A program made the translations under genes and the position numbers. Shown here piece by piece: positions 28,473 through 36,859 of a DNA stretch of 44,320 nucleotides; positions within the stretch are counted from its first letter, which is position 1, and every line of letters begins with the position of its first letter. The DNA comes from Candidatus Azambacteria bacterium (GTDB lineage: Bacteria; Patescibacteriota; Minisyncoccia; GWC2-36-17; M10-OD1-4): assembly GCA_027048495.1 (NCBI GenBank), contig JALTWS010000029.1:1-44320 (forward strand), written 5' to 3'. Below the pieces are notes generated by a model. It had not been told where the DNA came from. It worked only from the letters and a program-made list of their open reading frames with translations, and did not search any database.

Positions 28473-30560
28473 ATGTATTTAAAATCTTTATCAGTAAAAA
28501 ACTTCAAAAAATTCAAAGATTTTTCTGTTGATTTTCCTTCCGATATTACGATAGTAAAAGGGCCAAATGAACAGGGAAAGTCCACGATTTTACTTGCTAT
28601 TTTAGCAGGGCTTTTTTATGATCCTAAAAAATCAAACAAAGATATAGAAGCATTAAAATCTTGGAATTCTGATGACCTTTATGAAATAAAAATGGAGATT
28701 GAAAATGAAGGAAATGAGATTTCCCTTGAAAAGAATTTTCAAAAAAAAGAAATGCTTCTTGTAAACAAAACCACCCAAGAGGAGATTAACACCTACAAAG
28801 AAATTTCTGACTATCTTTTTGAAATAGGAGCATTAAGATCTTTGCCTTTGTTTGAAAGCACAGCCTGTGTAAAACACGATGCTTTGTCTTTAATAACCCA
28901 AGGGAAAAGGGAAATATCTCAAGCTTTGCAAAGCATTTTAACTTCATCATCTGAAAATGTAAGCGCAGATAAGGTTATCAAAAAGATAAATGGAATATTA
29001 ACAGATTTACAAAAAGGATTAAAGCAGGCTTCCAAAACTCCGGGACAGTTAAAGGAACTTGAAGAAAAAATATCAGAACTTAAAGCAAAAAAAGAAAAAA
29101 TTATCCAAGACTTACAAGACATAGCAAAAAAATCAAATTACCTGTGGTCTTTAAGAGAAAAATATTCAAAACTTAAAAAAGAACACGATGCAAAAAGCAG
29201 GCAATATGAAAACAATCTAAAGTATTTTGAGGTTGTTGATGAGCTTGATAAGTTAAATGAAGCTTTCAAAAAAGTTGATTCTGACATACAAAAAATTGAA
29301 GACATTGAAAAAAAGATAGAATATATAATTTTAAAACTGGAAAAGATGAAGCCATTGAAAGGGTTTAATTTCAAAGATTTTTACAAAAAGCTCAAAAAAG
29401 CAGAAGGTTTGCATGCAAAAATTGAGTATTTAAAAAAGCATCAAGAAGCTTCTAAAAAAGAAAAAAAATCGGACAAAAAAACATTTTCTTTTGTTTTGGC
29501 TGTTTTTGGTTTTGCTTTTTTGATTTTGGGAGGGGCTTTAGGATTTTTGTTTAATGAAATTTTTTATGCTGGTATTGCTTTTGGGTTTTTGTTTTTGGCA
29601 TTTGCTTTTTTGGGGAAAAACAAAGGCAAAAGCAAAAAAGATCAAAAACAAAACAGCGAACTAAAAAAATTAGAAAGGGAACTTGATCTTTTAGTTGGGC
29701 ATATAAATGCTGTTTTTTCTGAAAATGAGGTAAAAAATGAAGAAGAGCTTATGAAAAAAATAGAAACTTACAATGATTTTTGCAAAGAACTGGATAAGTT
29801 AAAAAGCAAGCAAGAAGGCATCTTGCGGGGACAAACATCAAAAGAGCTAAAAGAAGAAAGAAGAGAGCTTTTAAAAAATATAGGAATACTGGAGGAGAAA
29901 ATATCAAAAGAGCAAAAAGTAAACGCTCCAACTCCTCAGGAGCAAAGGTTGCTTGAGATTGATCTGGAAAAAATGTCAGATGAGCTTGAAAAATTAAAAG
30001 ATGAGATTGTCAGAGTATCTGCTGTTTCCAACCAATATAATACAAGCAACGAGGATTTAGTTGAGGTTGAAGAAAAAATAGCTTTCCTGCAAGAAAAAAA
30101 GGAAAACTTACAAAAAAAAGTCCTTATGCTTGAAGCATTATCAGAAAGTTTGCAAAGCGCGCAGGCAAATATAATATCAAAATCAAAAGCTTGCATAGAG
30201 GATTATATGAAAAAATATATATTTGCGATAACGGACGGAAGATATGATAATGTCAAAGTAAACGATGACCTTTCATTTGAAGTTTTCTCAAGTGAAAAAC
30301 AGGGAATGGTTGTCCCAGAAGAACATTTGTCTCAAGGAACTATTGACCAGTTTTATCTTGTTGCCAGATTTGCAATTTTAGATATTTTAAACAAGGGTAA
30401 AAAGTCTCTTGTTTTGCTTGATGATCCTTTCCATTCTTTTGATGCAAAAAGAAGGGAAAACACAAAAAGAGTTCTTATGGATTTGTCAGATAAATTTCAA
30501 ATTATTCTTTTTACCCATTCATCCGATTATGATAGCTGGGGAGAAGTGGTAAAGATATAA
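28473..30560 (+). CDS. SbcC/Rad50/YhaN-like coiled-coil ATPase with central hydrophobic hairpin
   Basis: GPNEQGKST Walker A; LSQGTIDQFYLVARFAI signature; LVLLDDPFHSFD Walker B; long coiled coils. Confidence 0.88.
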   Translation: MYLKSLSVKNFKKFKDFSVDFPSDITIVKGPNEQGKSTILLAILAGLFYDPKKSNKDIEALKSWNSDDLYEIKMEIENEGNEISLEKNFQKKEMLLVNKTTQEEINTYKEISDYLFEIGALRSLPLFESTACVKHDALSLITQGKREISQALQSILTSSSENVSADKVIKKINGILTDLQKGLKQASKTPGQLKELEEKISELKAKKEKIIQDLQDIAKKSNYLWSLREKYSKLKKEHDAKSRQYENNLKYFEVVDELDKLNEAFKKVDSDIQKIEDIEKKIEYIILKLEKMKPLKGFNFKDFYKKLKKAEGLHAKIEYLKKHQEASKKEKKSDKKTFSFVLAVFGFAFLILGGALGFLFNEIFYAGIAFGFLFLAFAFLGKNKGKSKKDQKQNSELKKLERELDLLVGHINAVFSENEVKNEEELMKKIETYNDFCKELDKLKSKQEGILRGQTSKELKEERRELLKNIGILEEKISKEQKVNAPTPQEQRLLEIDLEKMSDELEKLKDEIVRVSAVSNQYNTSNEDLVEVEEKIAFLQEKKENLQKKVLMLEALSESLQSAQANIISKSKACIEDYMKKYIFAITDGRYDNVKVNDDLSFEVFSSEKQGMVVPEEHLSQGTIDQFYLVARFAILDILNKGKKSLVLLDDPFHSFDAKRRENTKRVLMDLSDKFQIILFTHSSDYDSWGEVVKI

Positions 30561-30561
30561 A

Positions 30562-30921
30562 ATGCTAAAAAGACTAGCAAAAAAATTAAATAAATTTTAT
30601 TTTTTTGGAAACCCCTTTGTTTTAAATATGTTGTTTCTGGGCATTTTAGCAAATGCAGGAGTTTTTTATTTTGTTAAAAGCAAGTTAGATAAAATTGATT
30701 TTAACGATTCTGTTGTATCTGGTATGGGGTATGAGATAATAGCTTCTTTTGACAAAAACCAATATCAAATACCTTTTATTTTGCTTGGATTTTTAATTTT
30801 AAACTTAATTTTAGCTAGGATTGTTTATAAATATGATATCTTTGCCTCTTATATTTTAATATCTTCAGCTTTTGCGCTAAATGTTTTTTATCTTGTTGGC
30901 ATATTTATATTTTTAAACTAA
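30562..30921 (+). CDS. membrane protein of unknown function
   Basis: 119 aa, three hydrophobic segments, 1 bp after the upstream stop. Confidence 0.7.
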   Translation: MLKRLAKKLNKFYFFGNPFVLNMLFLGILANAGVFYFVKSKLDKIDFNDSVVSGMGYEIIASFDKNQYQIPFILLGFLILNLILARIVYKYDIFASYILISSAFALNVFYLVGIFIFLN

Positions 30922-30959
30922 ACCCAACAACATTCAAAATCTTTTTTTAAAAATTCGTC

Positions 30960-30987
30960 ATTTTAAAACACGATCGTGTTTTAAAAT
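30960..30987. repeat. 28-bp perfect palindrome ATTTTAAAACACGATCGTGTTTTAAAAT
   Basis: Exact self-reverse-complement. Confidence 0.95.
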
Positions 30988-31005
30988 AACAAAAACATCT
31001 TTTTA

Positions 31006-31051
31006 AAAATCATCATTTTAAAATGCGATCGTGTTTTAAATTGATGATTTT
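31006..31051. repeat. 46-bp near-palindrome with CGATCG core
   Basis: AAAATCATCATTTTAAAATGCGA|TCGTGTTTTAAATTGATGATTTT; one mismatch and two wobbles. Confidence 0.85.
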
Positions 31052-31139
31052 TTTAAGAGGGAGATAAGGTGTATAGTTGGGGAAAATAAATAAACACAGA
31101 AAAATCAAAGCACAAAAGAATAAAAAGAGTTAAAAAAGA

Positions 31140-32723
31140 TTATCTGTTTTTTGTTTTAAATACTTCTCTTTCAGAAAGGAGATATATGTATTGGTCATCT
31201 TCTGAGACAGTAAAGTCGCGAATTCTTATAAGAGACAGAAAATTTAGATATTTTTTCTTGTCTTTTTCTTCCTTTATTATCTGATTGTCATCCATTTTGT
31301 AGCTTATATCGTTAAATGTTTTGTTGTATGGGGTTGGCTTTTCTTTTAGCAGAACTCTAAGTTCTTTTTCTGAATCTACTTTGAAAAATTTTTCTTTTTC
31401 TAAATCAAAATAAGATACTTCGTTTTGAGCGTAGTTTAAAAAATATACAAGCCCATCTTTTTTAAATGCTCTTTCTATTTCAAAATTTACGTTCTGAGGG
31501 AATATAAATCTTCCTTTGTTTTGCCCAGATTTTATTTTATAATATGCTTTTGTGTTTTCTGAAAATACATATACATTACCTTTGTATTCAAATATAAACC
31601 TTGGAGAAAATCCAAAAGACCTTCCTGTTATTTTCCCAAACCTTTCAAGATCTTTTATGTTGTATATTCCATTTAATTCATTTATTTTTTTCTCTATCTT
31701 TTTTTGCAGATCTTTTGCTTTTTTGGATAAGAAAGAATAAGATTGAAGTTCTTCTGCTGTTTGTTTTGCTTGATTTAATATGTCTATTGCTTCTTGGTAT
31801 TTTTCTTCCGGTAGCTGTTCTACTTGGGCAGTTTTTTGAAGGGCGGATTTGTAAAGTTTGTTTTTAGATTGGAATTTAACATAAAAAGATACAGAAAAAA
31901 CCAAAGCCAAAACAACAAAAACAGATATTATAAAATCTTTTTTCTTTTGAAGTTTTCTTGCAAGCTTATATAAACTATGGTGAATTTTTTGCCAAATAGG
32001 AATTTTTAGTTCTCTTGGTCTTTGTGTTTGTTCTTGCCTTTTTTTAAATATTTTTTTTCTTTTTTCTTGGTCGGTTATCTCAAAAGTGATAATAGCTTCA
32101 GAAAGGTTGTTTTGCTCTTTTGGCTTTTTTTCATATAGGTTAGTTATAATTTCTGCTTGTTTTTCTATATCGTTGCTTAATATCTTTTTTAGCAGGTCTT
32201 TTGGCAGAGTTTTTAAAAATCCTGCGGTTGTGAGTATAAATTTATCTTTTGGTTTTATTTCTCCAGAAACAATAGATGAAAACGAATTTTTTTGTTGTTT
32301 TTCTTGGTTTATGTTTATGAGCGAGTTTCCTCTTAACAGAAAAATAAGATTTTCTCCAATTTGGGAGAACTGCATTTTGTTTTTTGCTGTATTTATAATG
32401 CAAAAAGATATATGATTTTTTAAATTTTTATGCTGTTTTGACAAATCCAGCAAAGAAGCGTTTATTTTTTTTAATGTATTTTCAAAAGAAATTTCCGGAT
32501 CTTTTGCTTTCAGGGAATAAAACTCTCTTTTTGCCATTGATGCTATTAAATTTGGCAGAAAGTCAAGTTCGTTTTTTTTGGTTTTTATGCATCCTATTAT
32601 ATATAAGTTTCCCAAATTTTCTTCTTCTGGGTTTGCTGGCTCATATACAAAAGTTTCGCATTCTTGCGAATCTGATGAGTCTGATAATATTAGCTCTTGT
32701 ATTTTAATATGATAGTTTTTCAT
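31140..32723 (-). CDS. PPM/PP2C-like (possibly degenerate) domain plus TM plus extracytoplasmic region
   Basis: N-terminal fold-like features (FCIINTAKNKMQFSQIGENLIFLLRG...FILTTAGFLKTL), TM FIISVFVVLALVFSVSFYV. Confidence 0.55.
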   Translation of the reverse strand: MKNYHIKIQELILSDSSDSQECETFVYEPANPEEENLGNLYIIGCIKTKKNELDFLPNLIASMAKREFYSLKAKDPEISFENTLKKINASLLDLSKQHKNLKNHISFCIINTAKNKMQFSQIGENLIFLLRGNSLININQEKQQKNSFSSIVSGEIKPKDKFILTTAGFLKTLPKDLLKKILSNDIEKQAEIITNLYEKKPKEQNNLSEAIITFEITDQEKRKKIFKKRQEQTQRPRELKIPIWQKIHHSLYKLARKLQKKKDFIISVFVVLALVFSVSFYVKFQSKNKLYKSALQKTAQVEQLPEEKYQEAIDILNQAKQTAEELQSYSFLSKKAKDLQKKIEKKINELNGIYNIKDLERFGKITGRSFGFSPRFIFEYKGNVYVFSENTKAYYKIKSGQNKGRFIFPQNVNFEIERAFKKDGLVYFLNYAQNEVSYFDLEKEKFFKVDSEKELRVLLKEKPTPYNKTFNDISYKMDDNQIIKEEKDKKKYLNFLSLIRIRDFTVSEDDQYIYLLSEREVFKTKNR

Positions 32724-32830
32724 AATAAGATAATTTTATCATAAAAACAGCAAAAATTAAAAAACGACTTTTTGCCTTTTTTTGTTTTATTTATTATAAT
32801 ACCAGCATAAAGCATTAATTCTTGTTTTTT

Positions 32831-33400
32831 ATGGTTACTTTTGAGCAGTTTTTTAATTCAGAGACAAAAGCAAGGTTAGTTAAGTTTTTTGTGTATAATT
32901 CAAACACAGCTTTTGAAGTAAGAGAAATAGCTTTGAAATTAAATTTAAAGCCTCAATCTATAAAAAAGCCGTTAGAGGAGCTTTCTTCTGCCGGATTTTT
33001 AAAATCTAGAAAGATAAAGTCAAAAAGATTTTACCAACAAGATCCAAAGTGCCATTTCAAAACACAGCTTAAAAATTTGGTTTTGCAGTTTGCGGCGGCG
33101 TCTCACGACAAAATCTATAAAGATGTCAAAAAAATAGGATCTGTTAAGCTAGTGGTTTTGGGTGGAGTTTTTTTAAATACTGATAAGTTTAGGGTTGATA
33201 TTTTTATAGTTGCCGATAAGGTCAGAGAATCTCAATTAAGAAAATTTCTAAAAAATTTGGAAGCAGAAGTAGGAAAAGAAATATCCTATGCTATTATGGG
33301 AACAAAAGAATTTAAATACAGAATGGATATGTTTGACAGGTTTGTCAGGGATATTTTAGAGTTCCCGCACGAGAAAATAATAAATAAATTAAAAGTATAA
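32831..33400 (+). CDS. winged-HTH regulator with nucleotidyltransferase-fold-like C-terminus
   Basis: SETKARLVKFFVYNSNTAFEVREIALKLNLKPQSIKKPLEELSSAGFLKSRKIKSKRFYQ. Confidence 0.7.
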   Translation: MVTFEQFFNSETKARLVKFFVYNSNTAFEVREIALKLNLKPQSIKKPLEELSSAGFLKSRKIKSKRFYQQDPKCHFKTQLKNLVLQFAAASHDKIYKDVKKIGSVKLVVLGGVFLNTDKFRVDIFIVADKVRESQLRKFLKNLEAEVGKEISYAIMGTKEFKYRMDMFDRFVRDILEFPHEKIINKLKV

Positions 33401-33404
33401 AAAT

Positions 33405-33692
33405 ATGAATGACATTTTTAGCCAAATTGCGCTTTGGGTTGAGTATATTGGAATGATAATAATAGCGATCTCTGCTGTAGTTGCTCTTTTTAATGTTGTG
33501 TTTAATTTTAAAGATCTTAAACAAATAAGAAGAAAGTTTGGAGAAAGGATACTTACTGGACTTGAATTTATAATAGCCGGAGAGCTTATTATAGTAACTA
33601 TACTGCCTGACTTTACAGACTTGCTTGATATAGCTGTTATAGTTGCAATAAGGGCTGTTTTGGGCTTTATCTTAAAAAAAGAAATAGCATAG
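33405..33692 (+). CDS. DUF1622-like membrane protein
   Basis: 95 aa with FGERILTGLEFIIAGELIIVTILPDFTDLLDIAVIVAIRAVLGFILKKEI. Confidence 0.8.
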   Translation: MNDIFSQIALWVEYIGMIIIAISAVVALFNVVFNFKDLKQIRRKFGERILTGLEFIIAGELIIVTILPDFTDLLDIAVIVAIRAVLGFILKKEIA

Positions 33693-33701
33693 ATTGTTTC
33701 T

Positions 33702-36419
33702 ATGGATTCTCAAAAAATTAATTTTCCTTGCCTTAAAAAAGAGCAAATTTTTTCCTCTTTGAACTCTTCTGAGTTTGGACTTTCAGAAAAAGAGGTCAAA
33801 AAAAGATCTAAAATATATGGAAAAAACGAGCTTCCTAAAAAGAAAAGAGGGGGGGCTTTTTTATTGTTTTTGAAGCAATTTAAAAGTTCGTTGATATTTA
33901 TACTTTTTGCCGCTTCTTTTATATCTTTCCAATTTGGAAAGTATGTAGATGCTTATGTTATTTTGGCTATTATTTTTATAAATGCAATCATAGGCTTTTT
34001 TCAAGGCTGGAGGGCGGAAAAGGTTTTGGAAGCTTTAAAGAAAATGGTAACCCAAAAAGCAAGGGTTATAAGAGAAGGCAAAGAGATTAAAATTTTAGCA
34101 AAGGATATAACTTTAGGAGATATTGTTGTTTTGGAGGCTGGCGACAGAGTGCCCGCTGATATTAGAATATTGGAAGCAAAAAACACAAGAGTGAATGAGT
34201 CTTCTTTAACAGGAGAATCTTTGCCTGTTGAGAAAAAAGATATTACATTAAAAAGCATTCCAAAAGAAGGCACTCCAGAAAATATTTTATTTATGGGAAC
34301 ATCCTTGGTCTCTGGATATGCAAAAGGGATCGTATTTTCTATAGGAAAATCAACAAAACTTGGAGAAATAGCGCAACAATTTAAAAAGATAAAATACGAA
34401 AAAAGCCATTTTGAAAAAAAGGTTGATGAGCTTGTCTTGCAGATGGGAATGATAGCCTTTTTTGCCGCTTTTGTCACTTTTTTTATAGGGTTTTTTTTAA
34501 AAGGGCTTGAGTTTTTTGAAATATTTTTATTTGCTGTTGCTTCTTTGGTTGCTGGTGTCCCGGCGGGATTGCCTGCGGTTTTGACAATAGTTTTGGCAAT
34601 AGGAGCATCAAAAATGGCAAAGAAAAATGCGATAATAAAGCATTTGCCTTCTGTTGAGACTTTGGGAGTAACAAATGTAATATGCACAGACAAAACAGGA
34701 ACATTAACAAAAAATATACTTACAGTAAAAAAAATATATACAAACAAAAAGATGGTAGATGTCTCAGGAGTGGGAACTGACATAAAAGGAAACTTTAATA
34801 TCAACTCCACAAGTATAATGCCAAAAATATATGATGATCTTAAATTTATTTTAAAGTCTGTGTTTTATACCTCAGATGCATCTTTGATAGTTGAAAAAGA
34901 CAAAGTTATATCTTCTGGAGAGCCGGTTGAGATCGCTATGGAGGTTGTCTCAACAAAAGGAGGAATTAGAAAAGAAGATGTTTTAGAAAAAGCAGATATA
35001 ATAGACAAGATACCGTTTGATACACAATACAAATACAAAGCAGCGTTTGTAAATTTAGGCAAGGCCGGGCATCCGCAAAAAAAGATATTTGTTTCAGGTG
35101 CTTTTGAAGTTGTTTTAAAAAAGTCCAAAAAAATATTTCAAGACGGAAAGATAAAGCCTTTATCTGAAAAAGACAAAGAAGATATATTAAAATATGCGCT
35201 TGATATGGCGCAAGATGCGCTTAAGGTTGTTGGTTTTGCATTTAAAGATGTATCTGAAGACACAAAATCAATTTCTAAAAAAGATATTTCTGATCTTGTT
35301 TTTGTTGGGCTTTTTGGAATGATAGATCCTCCAAAAGAAGGAGTGAAAGAGGCGATACAAAAATGCAATTTAGCTGGAGTAAGGGTTTTGATGCTCACAG
35401 GAGACCACAAAGAAACAGCAGTTGCCGTTGCAAAAGAGATTGGACTTATGCAAAAAAAAGAATTTTATGACGATGAAGTGTTCACAGAGTCGGACTTAAT
35501 TGGCATCTCAGAAGAGGATCTTCAGGAAAAGTTAAAAAATGCTGTTATTTTTGCAAGAGTAACTCCAGAAACAAAGCTTAAAATAGCAAAAGCTTTGCAA
35601 AAGCAGGGCAATATCGTTGCTATGACGGGGGATGGTGTAAATGACGCCCCGGCTTTAAAACAGGCAGATATTGGTGTTTCAATGGGTATTTCAGGGACAG
35701 ATGTTGCAAAAGAGGCGTCTGAGATTATACTTGTTGACGACGATTTTTTTTCTATTGTCAATGCAATAGAAGAGGGAAGACTAGTTTTTTCTAATGTTAA
35801 AAAGACCAGTTTTTATCTGACAACAACAAACATAGCAGAAAGCGCAACTATAATATCAAGCTTGTCTTTTGGGCTTCCTTTGCCTTTGCTTCCAACTCAG
35901 CTTTTATGGTTAAATTTGGTTACAGATGGAATAACTGTCATTGCTCTTGCCGCAGAACCAAAAGAAAAAGATATCTTGCAAAAAAAACCAATATCCAAAA
36001 AAGAAAAAATTTTATCCAAAGATGTAATACCTTTGCTTGCATTTACTGTTATTTTGATGACGGCAGGAACAGTTGGGTTGTTTTTGTATTTTTTGCCTGA
36101 AGGCATAGACAAAGCAAGAACAATAGCGTTTTCCTTTATGGCGTTTTCTCAATTTTTTAATGTTATAAATATGAGGTCTCTTGATGTTTCTGTTTTTAAG
36201 CTTGGGCTTTTTTCAAATAAATTTATGGTTGTTGCCCTTATTATCTCCATAGCGCTACAGATGTTTGTTATTTACAATCCATTTTTTCAAAATATATTTA
36301 GCTTCAAAGATATATCCTTTTTTGAGTGGGTGGTGATAATATCTTTGTCATCTTTGATTTTGTTTGTTGTTGAAATATATAAAATTTTCAAAAGAAAAAA
36401 CAAAATAGCTCAAAAATAA
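33702..36419 (+). CDS. cation-transporting P-type ATPase (P2/P3-like)
   Basis: SLTGES, VPAGLPAVLTI, CDKTGTLT, MLTGDH, MTGDGVNDAPALKQADIG. Confidence 0.95.
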   Translation: MDSQKINFPCLKKEQIFSSLNSSEFGLSEKEVKKRSKIYGKNELPKKKRGGAFLLFLKQFKSSLIFILFAASFISFQFGKYVDAYVILAIIFINAIIGFFQGWRAEKVLEALKKMVTQKARVIREGKEIKILAKDITLGDIVVLEAGDRVPADIRILEAKNTRVNESSLTGESLPVEKKDITLKSIPKEGTPENILFMGTSLVSGYAKGIVFSIGKSTKLGEIAQQFKKIKYEKSHFEKKVDELVLQMGMIAFFAAFVTFFIGFFLKGLEFFEIFLFAVASLVAGVPAGLPAVLTIVLAIGASKMAKKNAIIKHLPSVETLGVTNVICTDKTGTLTKNILTVKKIYTNKKMVDVSGVGTDIKGNFNINSTSIMPKIYDDLKFILKSVFYTSDASLIVEKDKVISSGEPVEIAMEVVSTKGGIRKEDVLEKADIIDKIPFDTQYKYKAAFVNLGKAGHPQKKIFVSGAFEVVLKKSKKIFQDGKIKPLSEKDKEDILKYALDMAQDALKVVGFAFKDVSEDTKSISKKDISDLVFVGLFGMIDPPKEGVKEAIQKCNLAGVRVLMLTGDHKETAVAVAKEIGLMQKKEFYDDEVFTESDLIGISEEDLQEKLKNAVIFARVTPETKLKIAKALQKQGNIVAMTGDGVNDAPALKQADIGVSMGISGTDVAKEASEIILVDDDFFSIVNAIEEGRLVFSNVKKTSFYLTTTNIAESATIISSLSFGLPLPLLPTQLLWLNLVTDGITVIALAAEPKEKDILQKKPISKKEKILSKDVIPLLAFTVILMTAGTVGLFLYFLPEGIDKARTIAFSFMAFSQFFNVINMRSLDVSVFKLGLFSNKFMVVALIISIALQMFVIYNPFFQNIFSFKDISFFEWVVIISLSSLILFVVEIYKIFKRKNKIAQK

Positions 36420-36478
36420 AGCTGGTTGGGTTTTGTTACGCCTTCTTTTTTGATATAATTTTTATATAAACAAAAGCT

Positions 36479-36853
36479 ATGTTTTCTTACTTTTTAAAAT
36501 GGAAATTTTACTACTCTTTGCTTGATTTTTTAAAAGCATGGCGAGGCTTTTTGTATTTTGGGCTTTATGTTTTCTCTGTTCCTTTGCTTTTGAGGACATT
36601 TTTTTGGCCTTGGCATAGGTATTATTCTGGATATCCGGTTAATTTCAATCCAAAAGAAGCGTTTATGGTGTTTTTTGGAAATATGATGTCAAGGATTATA
36701 GGAATGTTTTTAAGAACCCTGTTCATTCTTATAGGAGTTTTTTTTGAGGTTTTTATACTTGTTGTTGGATTTTTGTTGTTTGCGTTTTGGTTTTTTCTTC
36801 CTTTTATTATTTTATACCTTTTTTATCTTGGCTTTTTGTATTTATTTTTATAG
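36479..36853 (+). CDS. membrane protein of unknown function
   Basis: 124 aa, hydrophobic, 6 bp upstream of the ClpC-like gene. Confidence 0.75.
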   Translation: MFSYFLKWKFYYSLLDFLKAWRGFLYFGLYVFSVPLLLRTFFWPWHRYYSGYPVNFNPKEAFMVFFGNMMSRIIGMFLRTLFILIGVFFEVFILVVGFLLFAFWFFLPFIILYLFYLGFLYLFL

Positions 36854-36859
36854 CAAACT

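Noticed and set aside
34001-34810. 269-aa minus-strand ORF
   Set aside because: Antisense to the P-type ATPase gene, which has all canonical motifs.
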